Source of the DNA: Actinomycetota bacterium
GTDB taxonomy: Bacteria; Actinomycetota; Thermoleophilia; RBG-16-64-13
Assembly: GCA_018830645.1 (NCBI GenBank)
Contig: JAHJSA010000077.1
Coordinates: forward strand, 1-64,000
Direction: 5' to 3'
DNA length: 64,000 nt
Position 1 is the first letter of the stretch. Each line of letters opens with the position of its first letter. The translations under genes and the position numbers were made by a program. The notes below the pieces were generated by a model. That model saw only the letters and a list, made by a program, of their open reading frames with translations, was not told the DNA's origin and did not search any database. Below are positions 49,913 to 58,643 of this stretch, piece after piece.

Positions 49913-51550
49913 ATGCGGTCCTCCCTTCCAGCATCGGCCGGCGACACTGCCGACGCAGCTCCCGCGATGGGCGAACAGGAGACCATCGTCGCTCTCTCAA
50001 CGCCCGCAGGCGTGGGGGCCATCGGGATAGTCCGCATGAGCGGACCCGGTGCCGCGGCTCTCGGCTCCGTGATCTTCCGCCCCGCAACAGGACTCGAACT
50101 CGGATCCGGAGAGGCCGGCCGTCTTCGGTATGGGCATGCCGTCGACCCGGAGACGAGCGTCGTCCTGGACGAAGTGCTTGCGGTGCTCCTCAAGGCTCCC
50201 GCCACCTACACGCGCGAGGATGTTGTGGAGGTGCATTGCCACGGTGGCCCAGCCGCCCAGCGCGGCGTCCTACAGACGCTGATCAGGCTCGGAGCCCGGC
50301 CGGCCGAGCCGGGGGAGTTCACCAAGCGCGCCTACCTGAACGGGCGGATAGACCTTGCGCAGGCCGAGAGTGTCGCGGCCATCGTGAAGGCCCGATCGGC
50401 CAGCGCGTTGCGTGCCTCGGTACGACAGCTTTCGGGAGGGCTTTCAACCAGGATCGTGGCTATTCGAGCGAAGCTGGTGGGCGCACTCGCACAGGTTGAA
50501 GCAGGCATCGACTTCTCCGAAGAAGACCTGGACGAGCTCGATCGCGACGGGATGCTCGAGCAGCTTCTCCTCACCGCTGGGGAGATCGAGGACCTGCTCC
50601 GCACCGCCCTCCTCGGCCGCGCACTTGAACAGGGCGTTCGCACCGCGATCATCGGTCGTCCGAACGTAGGAAAGAGCTCGCTACTCAACGCCCTCTTGAT
50701 GCGCGAGCGGGCCATCGTGTCAGAGATCCCGGGAACCACGAGGGACACGGTGGAGGACCTTGTGGAGATCGCCGGTATCCCGCTCCACCTTGTGGATACC
50801 GCGGGTCTACGGGCGAGTGACGACGTCGTAGAGCGCCTCGGAATCGAGCGGTCCAGGGAAGCCTCGCGGGATGCGGACCTCGTGCTCGCCGTGTTCGACA
50901 TGTCCTCACCCCCGGGTCCCGAGGACAGCGAGGTCTTGGCCGGAGTCGACCCCGACCGAGCGATCATCGTGGCCAACAAGCTGGACCTTGCGGAGGGGGG
51001 AGCGGATCAGGCACGGGATCAGGCACGGGATCAGGCACGGGATCAGGCACGGGATCAGACGCCGGAACATGCACGGGATCAGGCACGGGATCAGACGCCG
51101 GAACATGCACGGGATAGCGAGATCGACCTCGACATCGACCATGGAGAAGCACTGGAACCCGACCCTGTCCTCCAACGGGCACGCCGCTCTCTCGCGCCGC
51201 TACTGGAAGCGACCGGGGTTTCGCCTGATAGATGGCGCGTTCGGGCCGTCTCGTCCCTCACGGGCCAGGGACTGGAATCGCTCCGCGAGACCATCGAGCT
51301 GATCGCCGTCGGCGATCACGGTGTGGATTTGGACGAGCCGATGCTGGCTACGGAGCGCCAACGTTTACTCGTGGACGAATCGCTCGCGGCGCTCAATTCT
51401 GCGTGCGAGGGCCTGGCGTCCGCCAAGCCGGACGAGTTGATAGCCGAAGACGTGCGCATGGCTGCCCGATCTCTTGGACGCATCACAGGGGAAGAACTGG
51501 TTCCGGATCTCATCGACGAGATCTTCAGACGTTTCTGCATAGGCAAGTGA
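49913..51550 (+). CDS. mnmE: tRNA modification GTPase MnmE
   Basis: ETIVALSTPAGVGAIGIVRMSGPGA...IIGRPNVGKSSLLNALLMRERAIVSEIPGTTRDTVEDLVEIAGIPLHLVDTAGLR...LIDEIFRRFCIGK. Confidence 0.95.
   Translation: MRSSLPASAGDTADAAPAMGEQETIVALSTPAGVGAIGIVRMSGPGAAALGSVIFRPATGLELGSGEAGRLRYGHAVDPETSVVLDEVLAVLLKAPATYTREDVVEVHCHGGPAAQRGVLQTLIRLGARPAEPGEFTKRAYLNGRIDLAQAESVAAIVKARSASALRASVRQLSGGLSTRIVAIRAKLVGALAQVEAGIDFSEEDLDELDRDGMLEQLLLTAGEIEDLLRTALLGRALEQGVRTAIIGRPNVGKSSLLNALLMRERAIVSEIPGTTRDTVEDLVEIAGIPLHLVDTAGLRASDDVVERLGIERSREASRDADLVLAVFDMSSPPGPEDSEVLAGVDPDRAIIVANKLDLAEGGADQARDQARDQARDQARDQTPEHARDQARDQTPEHARDSEIDLDIDHGEALEPDPVLQRARRSLAPLLEATGVSPDRWRVRAVSSLTGQGLESLRETIELIAVGDHGVDLDEPMLATERQRLLVDESLAALNSACEGLASAKPDELIAEDVRMAARSLGRITGEELVPDLIDEIFRRFCIGK
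51005..51112. repeat. in-frame 12-bp/24-bp tandem repeat within mnmE
   Basis: (GATCAGGCACGG)x4, GATCAGACGCCGGAACATGCACGG, GATCAGGCACGG, GATCAGACGCCGGAACATGCACGG; encodes DQAR/DQTPEHAR units. Confidence 0.97.
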
Positions 51551-51678
51551 TGGGTCTTGAAGGCGGGGATCGCGTGGCGGTAGGGAAGAAGAGCCCTGGA
51601 AATCCAGGCTTCGTCGACGAGCGTCGGCACCGTCGACACCGTCGGCACCTTCGTCTGCCCGTGGGCGGGCTGTCGTGA
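51550..51678 (+). CDS. candidate translationally coupled 42-aa Arg/His-rich ORF between mnmE and the MnmG-like gene
   Basis: ATG overlaps mnmE TGA (TGATG); TGA overlaps the downstream GTG (GTGA). MGLEGGDRVAVGKKSPGNPGFVDERRHRRHRRHLRLPVGGLS. Confidence 0.4.
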   Translation: MGLEGGDRVAVGKKSPGNPGFVDERRHRRHRRHLRLPVGGLS

Positions 51679-53000
51679 GTCAATCGACTGCCCCGCGGGT
51701 CGTCGTGGTGGGGGCTGGAGTCTCCGGCTGCGCCTGCGCCCTGGCCGCGGCCGAGGCGGGCGTCTCTGTACTCTTGGTCAACAGCGCCCTCGATTCTGTC
51801 GGGTCGCCTGCCTACGGCCCCGCCGTCTGGACTGACCCCAGGATCGGGGAGCTCGAAGAGGGAGCGCTCGCGGTGCGACCGTCGCCTTCTGAACCGTTGG
51901 AGACTCTTGGACGTTCAGACACCCACGAAACGTCGGAATCCATCAAGATGCCGGCCCACGAGCCGATTCGGCCGGCCGAAGCCCTTGCTGCCGCGGCTCC
52001 GGGCTTGGCGCGCGCTTGGTCGCGGCATTCTCGACTGCCGGCAGACGGAAGCCCCGTCCTGCTCGTGGACCGTCGGTCGGTGTCCCTCGAGACCAAGTGG
52101 CGTCTGGAGAACGAACCCCTGGTGCAGCTACGACAGGCAGTCGTGACCTCGGTGACGTCCCGATCCGATGGAACCGTGCTCGTCGAGAGCGCGTTCGGGG
52201 AGGAGTTGGAGGTCGATGTCGTCGTGCTGGCCGTTGGGTTGGGACTCGGCGGCACGGTCTTGGTCGGAACCCAGGAGTTCCCCGGTGGCCGATATGGTGA
52301 AGTAGCCGCCGATCGGCTGTTCGAGAGCCTGGCGGCGCAGGGCGTCGCGTTCCGCGAGAAGAAGGTGGCGGTTGGGGCTCGGCTCGCGTGCCGCTCCGGA
52401 GCCCTTGATCTCAGGCTGCTGGCCGGGAACGGAAGGGTGGTCGCGCTGACCCTGTACGAAGCGGATGGTGAGCTATCACCGAACGAAGAGTGTCTCTCCT
52501 CGGGCGACCGTGGGATCCTGCCGCCCAGTCCGTATGAAGACCCCATCCGACGCTCGCCGGGTGCTGTCCTGGTCGATGGGCTGCAAACGGACGGCGCGCT
52601 TGGTCCTGAGGGTGTGTGGCTCGCTCCGGATGGGATCGTCACCGGGGAGTGGTATCTCGACCCGGGAGTAGCCGACGCGACCACCCGATCGATCGCGTCT
52701 GCGGAGGGCTGGTGGATCGCAGAGCCGCGCCACTCTGTTCGTGGGAACGTCATTGCCGGGGACCGCTCCGGGGGCCGCTGCCCGCGGGAGATCCTTGATG
52801 GAGTGTGGATCGTCGGGCAGGCGGCAGGCGCGGAAGGCTACCTCGAGTCGCTCGAAAGCGGGTGGCGACTCGGACGTGATCTTGGGCGTTTGAGAGAGTC
52901 GGTGGCTGATTCGGCTCCACGTACGTCGGCCTCGGCGGCGCGGGGGAAACCTCCCACGCACGATTCCGATCAAGGGTCGGGGGCTGGGGCTTCGTCGTGA
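51675..53000 (+). CDS. MnmG/GidA-like FAD-dependent oxidoreductase lacking the MnmG C-terminal region
   Basis: RVVVVGAGVSGCACALAAAEAGVSVLLVNS (FAD-binding) and EILDGVWIVGQAAGAEGYLESLESGWRLGRDLGRL; overlaps mnmG start. Confidence 0.7.
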   Translation: MSQSTAPRVVVVGAGVSGCACALAAAEAGVSVLLVNSALDSVGSPAYGPAVWTDPRIGELEEGALAVRPSPSEPLETLGRSDTHETSESIKMPAHEPIRPAEALAAAAPGLARAWSRHSRLPADGSPVLLVDRRSVSLETKWRLENEPLVQLRQAVVTSVTSRSDGTVLVESAFGEELEVDVVVLAVGLGLGGTVLVGTQEFPGGRYGEVAADRLFESLAAQGVAFREKKVAVGARLACRSGALDLRLLAGNGRVVALTLYEADGELSPNEECLSSGDRGILPPSPYEDPIRRSPGAVLVDGLQTDGALGPEGVWLAPDGIVTGEWYLDPGVADATTRSIASAEGWWIAEPRHSVRGNVIAGDRSGGRCPREILDGVWIVGQAAGAEGYLESLESGWRLGRDLGRLRESVADSAPRTSASAARGKPPTHDSDQGSGAGASS

Positions 53001-54946
53001 TGGCCGAGACAACGACCTATGACGTGGTGGTGGTCGGTGCCGGGCACGCGGGCTGCGAAGCCGCCTTGGCCGCCGCGAGGATGGGCGTGCGAACCGCGCT
53101 GGTGACCCTCAGCGTCGACAAGATCGCCCTCATGCCCTGCAACCCCGCAGTCGGTGGGGTCGGCAAGGGGCAGTTGACCAGGGAAATCGATGCCTTGGGC
53201 GGAGAACAGGGCAGGAACACTGACCGCGCCTTCGTGCAGATCAAGATGTTGAACACGTCGAAGGGACCGGCAGTCCGCGCGCTACGGGCACAGGCCGACA
53301 AGCGGTTGTACGAGGACTGGATGAAGGTGACTCTCTTCTCTACCCCAGGCCTGGAAGTGATCCAGGGAGAGGTGGCCTCACTCGATGTTTCACGTGAAAC
53401 AGTGCGAGGCTTACTCCTCGCGGACGGCCGGCGTGTCCGTGCGCGCTCCGTCGTTCTCGCCGCAGGTACCTTCTTGCGTGGCAGAGTGGTCGTAGGTCAG
53501 CGGACGTACGCTGCGGGTCGCGTGGGAGAATTGCCGGCCACCCTGCTTTCCGCGAGCCTTGAGCGCTACGGGGTGGAACTCGGGCGGTTCCAGTCTGCCA
53601 CCCCACCCCGGGTGGATGGTCGGACCATCGATCGAGCGGGCATGATCCTGCAGCCGGGCGACGCCGGGTCTCTTGGGTTCTCCCATTGGGAGCGCCCCCG
53701 ACCCCGCACCCAGCTACCCTGCTACCTCACTCACACGACAGCCCGGGTGCACGACGTGGTCGCGGAGTATCTTGATCTGAGCCCGATAAAGACTGGGTCG
53801 GTGAGTGGGCGGGGGCCACGGTACTGCCCGTCCATAGACAGGAAAGTCATCAACTTCCCCGACCGCGACCGGCACCCTATCTTCGTCGAGCCCGAGGGTG
53901 CTCGAACTCACGAGATGTACCTGCAGGGGTTGACCACCAGCCTCCCGGTGTTCGTACAGGAGAAGATAATCCAAGCGACGCCCGGACTCGAACGCGCGCG
54001 ACTTGTGCGGCCGGGTTATGCGGTGGAGTACGACTACATCGTCCCCCAGGGCCTCTCGTCGGCGCTGGGGGTGCGAGTAGTGGACGGTCTCTACTCGGCC
54101 GGCCAGGTCAACGGCACCTCAGGCTACGAAGAAGCCGCCGCCCAGGGACTCATGGCGGGGTGCAACGCCGCGCTCTACGCGCTCGGCCAGGAGCCGCTTA
54201 CCCTGAGGCGCGATCAGGCCTACATCGGCGTGCTGATCGACGATCTGGTCACCAAGGGCGTCGACGAGCCCTACCGCATGTTCACATCCCGAGCCGAGCA
54301 CAGGCTGCTCCTCCGGCACGACAACGCCGCGGAGCGTCTAAGTGAGATCGGCCACTCTCTGGGGCTGATCTCCGATGAGCAGCTCGGGCGTGTGCATGCC
54401 GAATCGGCCTTGCTGGAGCGAGCGGCCGACCTTCTCGATTCGACGCGACTGCGAGGAGGCGAGCGTACGGACGAGTTGCTTGAGAGCCTTGGCACGTCAC
54501 GCCTGACCGAGTCGCAAACCGCAGCCCAGGTGCTGAAACGCCCCCAAGTCTCCTTTCGCGATCTCGTGCAGATGATCGAAGGGCCGGCCGCCGAGTGGCT
54601 CGCCGGACTGCCCGGTGACGTCGTAGACCGCCTGGCAGTGCGGGCCCAGTATGATGGCTACATTCAGCGTCAGCTGGCTGAGATCGGCCGGCTGAAGGCA
54701 ACGGAGACCACCTCCATCCCCGACGACATCGACTATCGGGCCCTGGAGGGCATCACGGTCGAAGCAAAGGACAAGCTTTCGCGCATGAGGCCTATGACTC
54801 TCGGCCAGGCGTCCCGCATTGCCGGCGTGTCACCGGCGGACGTCTCTGTTCTGATGCTGTACATACACCGAATCCGTGCCTCACAGACGTCCCGGACCGA
54901 GGGGGGCGCAGCGGCGGGCGGTGTTCGGAGTGGCCGGCCGAGCTGA
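52997..54946 (+). CDS. mnmG: tRNA uridine-5-carboxymethylaminomethyl modification enzyme MnmG
   Basis: YDVVVVGAGHAGCEAALAAARMGVRTALVTLSVDKIALMPCNPAVGGVGKGQLTREIDALGGEQGRNTDRAFVQIKMLNTSKGPAVRALRAQADK. Confidence 0.97.
   Translation: MMAETTTYDVVVVGAGHAGCEAALAAARMGVRTALVTLSVDKIALMPCNPAVGGVGKGQLTREIDALGGEQGRNTDRAFVQIKMLNTSKGPAVRALRAQADKRLYEDWMKVTLFSTPGLEVIQGEVASLDVSRETVRGLLLADGRRVRARSVVLAAGTFLRGRVVVGQRTYAAGRVGELPATLLSASLERYGVELGRFQSATPPRVDGRTIDRAGMILQPGDAGSLGFSHWERPRPRTQLPCYLTHTTARVHDVVAEYLDLSPIKTGSVSGRGPRYCPSIDRKVINFPDRDRHPIFVEPEGARTHEMYLQGLTTSLPVFVQEKIIQATPGLERARLVRPGYAVEYDYIVPQGLSSALGVRVVDGLYSAGQVNGTSGYEEAAAQGLMAGCNAALYALGQEPLTLRRDQAYIGVLIDDLVTKGVDEPYRMFTSRAEHRLLLRHDNAAERLSEIGHSLGLISDEQLGRVHAESALLERAADLLDSTRLRGGERTDELLESLGTSRLTESQTAAQVLKRPQVSFRDLVQMIEGPAAEWLAGLPGDVVDRLAVRAQYDGYIQRQLAEIGRLKATETTSIPDDIDYRALEGITVEAKDKLSRMRPMTLGQASRIAGVSPADVSVLMLYIHRIRASQTSRTEGGAAAGGVRSGRPS
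53386..53401. promoter_or_regulatory. parS site (ParB-binding centromere sequence) within mnmG
   Basis: TGTTTCACGTGAAACA, perfect 16-bp palindrome matching the canonical chromosomal parS; parAB about 2.3 kb downstream. Confidence 0.96.
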
Positions 54947-54991
54947 GTCTCCATCCGGGACGCACATGACCACCGCGAGGAGAAGACCACG

Positions 54992-55696
54992 TTGGACCTG
55001 AGGCACCTTCACGCCTACGAGGAGCGGGGCCTCTCTTCTGAAGACATCGACCGTCTTTCCGTCTTCGGTGACATGCTGCTCTCGTCTCGGAGCAACGTCA
55101 CGGCCGTACGGGACGCTGAGACCATGGAAGAGGTGCATTTCCTGGATTCTCTCTCGTTTCTGGACACCCCCGAGCTGGTCACGGCCCGGCGGGTGGTCGA
55201 TGTGGGTTCAGGCGGCGGCCTGCCCGCGGTGGTGCTCGCCATCGCTCTGCCCCAGACTCACGTCGTGGCCCTTGACTCGGTTGGTAAGAAGTGTGCCTTC
55301 GTCGATTCCGTGCGGGCACGCCTGGCCCTTGCGAATCTCGAGGTGGTCTGTGCCCGGTCCGAAGACTACGGCCGCACAGAAGCGCGCGAGTCTTTCGAAG
55401 CCGTTGTCGCCCGGGCCGTTGCCCCGCTGCCGATCCTAGCCGAACTGTGCGTTCCCTTGATTCAGGTGGGCGGGATCTTCGTGGCGGCAAAGGGTGCACT
55501 CTCAGACCAAGAGAGCATTGAGGGAGCAGCAGCCCTCGCTATACTGGGATGCGATCCGTACCGGAGCGTGAGGGCGCGCTCCTTCGAGAGAGCTGAGAAT
55601 CGGTGGTTGCTCGTCACGAAGAAAGCGAGGAAGACCCCCATGGAGTATCCGCGTCGCGCGGGGGTGCCTGCCAAGCGGCCACTTGGTACATCGTGA
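54992..55696 (+). CDS. rsmG: 16S rRNA (guanine527-N7)-methyltransferase RsmG
   Basis: LDLRHLHAYEERGLSSEDIDRLSVFGDMLLSSRSNVTAVRD...VVDVGSGGGLPAVVLAIALPQTHVVALDSVGKKCAFVD. Confidence 0.93.
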   Translation: MDLRHLHAYEERGLSSEDIDRLSVFGDMLLSSRSNVTAVRDAETMEEVHFLDSLSFLDTPELVTARRVVDVGSGGGLPAVVLAIALPQTHVVALDSVGKKCAFVDSVRARLALANLEVVCARSEDYGRTEARESFEAVVARAVAPLPILAELCVPLIQVGGIFVAAKGALSDQESIEGAAALAILGCDPYRSVRARSFERAENRWLLVTKKARKTPMEYPRRAGVPAKRPLGTS

Positions 55697-55712
55697 AGAG
55701 CGGAGCAGAGCG

Positions 55713-56477
55713 GTGATCTTCGCACTGGCCAACCAGAAGGGCGGAGTGGGAAAGACGACCACGGCGATCAACCTCGCCGCCACGTTGGCTCAGTCCGGCG
55801 AGCGCGTATTGCTGATCGATCTAGACCCACAGGCCAACGCCACAACGGGCCTCGGAGTGCGCGTAGAAGCCGAGGATCCCGCGATGCTCGAGGTGCTTCT
55901 CGGGGAGACGGGCCTCTCCGAGGTCGTGGTGCCGACGCCGGTGGAGGGGTTGCTGCTGGCGCCTTCATCGAGGAACATGGCGGGAGCGAGTGTCATGCTG
56001 CCCGATCTGACCCGGCGGGAGTTCCGCCTCCGAGACGCGCTCGCGGGCCTGGAATCCTCGGGAGAACAGTTCTCGTACGTATTCGTAGACTGCCCACCGT
56101 CGCTGGGCCTCCTTACGGTGAACGCCTTGGTTGCCTCAGACCAAGTGATCGTGCCTGTGCAGGCCGAATACTACGCGTTGGAGGGGCTCGCGCAGCTCCT
56201 CGACACCGTCGATGCTTTGCGGCGCAGGCTGAATCCCGGCCTGCGGGTCGCAGGATTGGTGCTGACCATGGCGGATGTTCGCACCAATCTGGCCAGGCAG
56301 GTGGAGACGGATATCCGCGCGCATTTCCCAGGGCTCACGTTCGATACCGTGGTGCCGCGCAACGTCCGGCTGGCCGAAGCGCCGAGCTTCGGACTGCCTG
56401 TCTCGGTGTTCGATCCGCACTGCGTCGGTTCTGACGCGTACTTCGATCTGACGCAGGAGGTGGTTGGACGTGGCTAA
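55713..56477 (+). CDS. parA: chromosome partitioning ATPase ParA/Soj
   Basis: VIFALANQKGGVGKTTTAINLAATLAQSGERVLLIDLDPQANATTGLG...FVDCPPSLGLLTVNAL. Confidence 0.95.
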   Translation: MIFALANQKGGVGKTTTAINLAATLAQSGERVLLIDLDPQANATTGLGVRVEAEDPAMLEVLLGETGLSEVVVPTPVEGLLLAPSSRNMAGASVMLPDLTRREFRLRDALAGLESSGEQFSYVFVDCPPSLGLLTVNALVASDQVIVPVQAEYYALEGLAQLLDTVDALRRRLNPGLRVAGLVLTMADVRTNLARQVETDIRAHFPGLTFDTVVPRNVRLAEAPSFGLPVSVFDPHCVGSDAYFDLTQEVVGRG

Positions 56478-57411
56478 GCGGAGGAGCGGCTTAGGGCGAG
56501 GGCTGGCTGAACTCTTGGGAGAGGGCGCGGCGGCGGTTGACAGTGGGGCGCCGGAAGGGCCGTACGCCACCGGTGCCACGGCCGTTTCGGTGCCCACCGA
56601 GGGTGCCGAGCCGCGGGCAGGCACCGTCGACCTACCGGTTACGATGATCAAACCCAACCCAAGGCAGCCTCGCCGTGGCATCGAGGCAGAGCCGCTCGCG
56701 GAACTGGCTCGGTCCATCGAGAGTGTCGGCCTCATACAGCCAGTCATCGTCCGGCCGTTGGGAGACGGCTACGAACTCATAGCCGGTGAGCGCCGCTGGC
56801 GCGCTGCGCAGATGGCAGGGTACACAGTAATCCCCGCTATTCTGCGAGAAGCTTCAGATGTGGAAAGTCTTGAATTGGCGCTCGTGGAAAACGTGGTGCG
56901 GCAGAACCTGAACGCCGTGGACGAGGCGTTCGCCTTCCAGGTTCTGCTCGAGGACCTGGGAGTCACCCAGGAGGCTCTTGCCGCGCAAGTGGGAAAGAGC
57001 CGTTCCGCCATCGCAAACAAGATCAGATTGTTGGAGCTGGCCGCTCCCGTGCAGGAGATGCTGATCGACGGCTCGCTCTCCGAGGGGCACGGCCGTGCTC
57101 TCCTGGGATTGCGATCTCGCGGAGACCAAGTCAGGCTCGCCCGCAGAGCGGCCCGCACAGGCCTGTCTGTTCGGGCGGTCGAGTCGGAGGTGCGGCGGGC
57201 GATCACGACCGCCGACGCGACTCTCGAGGTATCGGGCAAGGAACAGCCGCACATCCCTGAGGATCTGCTCGACGATATCCGCGATCGCTTCTGTGGTCGA
57301 TTCGAAGTCGTCCCCCGGGTCCGATTCGGGCGGACCGGCGGTGTGATCGAGCTCCCGTTCAAGGACGAGGAGGAACTGCGTCGCCTCGCCGCTCGCCTCG
57401 GAGGTTCCTGA
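56464..57411 (+). CDS. parB: chromosome partitioning protein ParB
   Basis: RSGLGRGLAELLGEG...IKPNPRQPRRGIEAEPLAELARSIESVGLIQPVIVRPLGDGYELIAGERRWRAAQMAGYTVIPAILREASD (TTG/GTG start). Confidence 0.95.
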   Translation: MDVAKRRSGLGRGLAELLGEGAAAVDSGAPEGPYATGATAVSVPTEGAEPRAGTVDLPVTMIKPNPRQPRRGIEAEPLAELARSIESVGLIQPVIVRPLGDGYELIAGERRWRAAQMAGYTVIPAILREASDVESLELALVENVVRQNLNAVDEAFAFQVLLEDLGVTQEALAAQVGKSRSAIANKIRLLELAAPVQEMLIDGSLSEGHGRALLGLRSRGDQVRLARRAARTGLSVRAVESEVRRAITTADATLEVSGKEQPHIPEDLLDDIRDRFCGRFEVVPRVRFGRTGGVIELPFKDEEELRRLAARLGGS

Positions 57412-57634
57412 TCGGGCCTGTCTCTCTGACCATCTCGGAGGCTCCTGATCGCACCCGCCTGGAGCACGCCTAGCCGTGCTCCAGGGAGACGTAGCCCCCG
57501 AAGCTTGGCTTTCGAACTCTTGACGCTCCGCATCTGGGCCGGAACTCTTGGAGCCTCCGGACCGTCCCAGTGGTCGAGATCATCGTGATCCGATCCGTCT
57601 GACAGCTCAAGGACTCTAGGAGGAGCGTGGCGCC

Positions 57635-58507
57635 ATGAAGGAGATCGCAGGAACGAACGCGCGCGTGGAAGGTGGGAATACGCGCGAGGGCGGTGGGAAT
57701 ACGCGCGAGGGCGGTGGGAATACGCGCGAGGGCGGTGGGCTCACCCCCAGCCGGAGGGCGGCGCTGTCGAGTATCGTCGTGGCGGTAGCGCTTGTTGCCG
57801 TGGCCCTCGTGGCCGGCTGCACCTCTCAGCAGGACACGTCGGGCACCAACGGGGGGGAAACCGTGACTCAACCGATCGACTCGATCACAGTGTCCGGTCA
57901 GGGCACGATCAAGGCTGGGCCGGATGAAGCGGTGATCACCGTCACCGTCGAGACGGACGCACCCGACCCGCAGCAGGCGCTCGACGCCAACTCCAAAGGC
58001 ATGCAGAGTGTGCTCGATCGGCTCAAGGCCGAGGGGTTGGACGACGCTTCGCTTCAGACCGCGAATGTCGCTGTCTTCCCTAACCGGAGATGGGACGAGA
58101 AGACCAACAAGGAGGTCACCGAATCGTATCGGGCCCAGAACTCGATCCAGGTGATCCTCACCGACCTAGCGCGAGTCGGCCCCGTGTTCGCTGCGGCCAC
58201 CGAAGCGGGTGCGGGAACGGTCTCCGGCCCTGACTGGCGCTTGTCCGATGACGGGGTGGCTGTCTCGCAGGCTCTCGAGAAGGCGTATGCCGCTGCCCGA
58301 GCCAAGGCGGAGACGTTGGCGACCGCAGCCGGCGTCCAACTCGGAGAGGTGTTGAGCGTACAAGAGAGCGGTGTTCAGGCGCCCCCGGTTTTTTACGGGG
58401 AGAGAGCGGGCGCGACTTTCGACACGGCTGTTCAGGCGCCTCCCGTGAACCCCATGGACTTGGAGGTCATAGGTTCGGTGACCGTGACGTTCAGGCTCGA
58501 CAAGTAG
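57635..58507 (+). CDS. SIMPL (DUF541) domain lipoprotein
   Basis: Lipobox VALVAGC; ITVSGQGTIKAGPDEAVITVTVETDAPDPQQALDANSKGMQSVLDRLKAEGL...ALEKAYAAARAKAETLATAAGVQLGEVLSVQE. Confidence 0.85.
   Translation: MKEIAGTNARVEGGNTREGGGNTREGGGNTREGGGLTPSRRAALSSIVVAVALVAVALVAGCTSQQDTSGTNGGETVTQPIDSITVSGQGTIKAGPDEAVITVTVETDAPDPQQALDANSKGMQSVLDRLKAEGLDDASLQTANVAVFPNRRWDEKTNKEVTESYRAQNSIQVILTDLARVGPVFAAATEAGAGTVSGPDWRLSDDGVAVSQALEKAYAAARAKAETLATAAGVQLGEVLSVQESGVQAPPVFYGERAGATFDTAVQAPPVNPMDLEVIGSVTVTFRLDK
57671..57739. repeat. 21-bp tandem repeat (GGTGGGAATACGCGCGAGGGC) x3 plus partial
   Basis: Direct reading; encodes GGNTREG units ahead of the lipoprotein signal peptide. Confidence 0.97.
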
Positions 58508-58643
58508 CTCGGCTCCCGAGACCTCCACGAGAGATCTCGCGAGAGCGAGAGATATCCTCGAGGAGGACCTATCTCACCACCCACCTCCCGGCGCGTGCGA
58601 GCACCTCGTGCTTTGGGGGGTGGCGTGCTGTTATGATGAGGCC

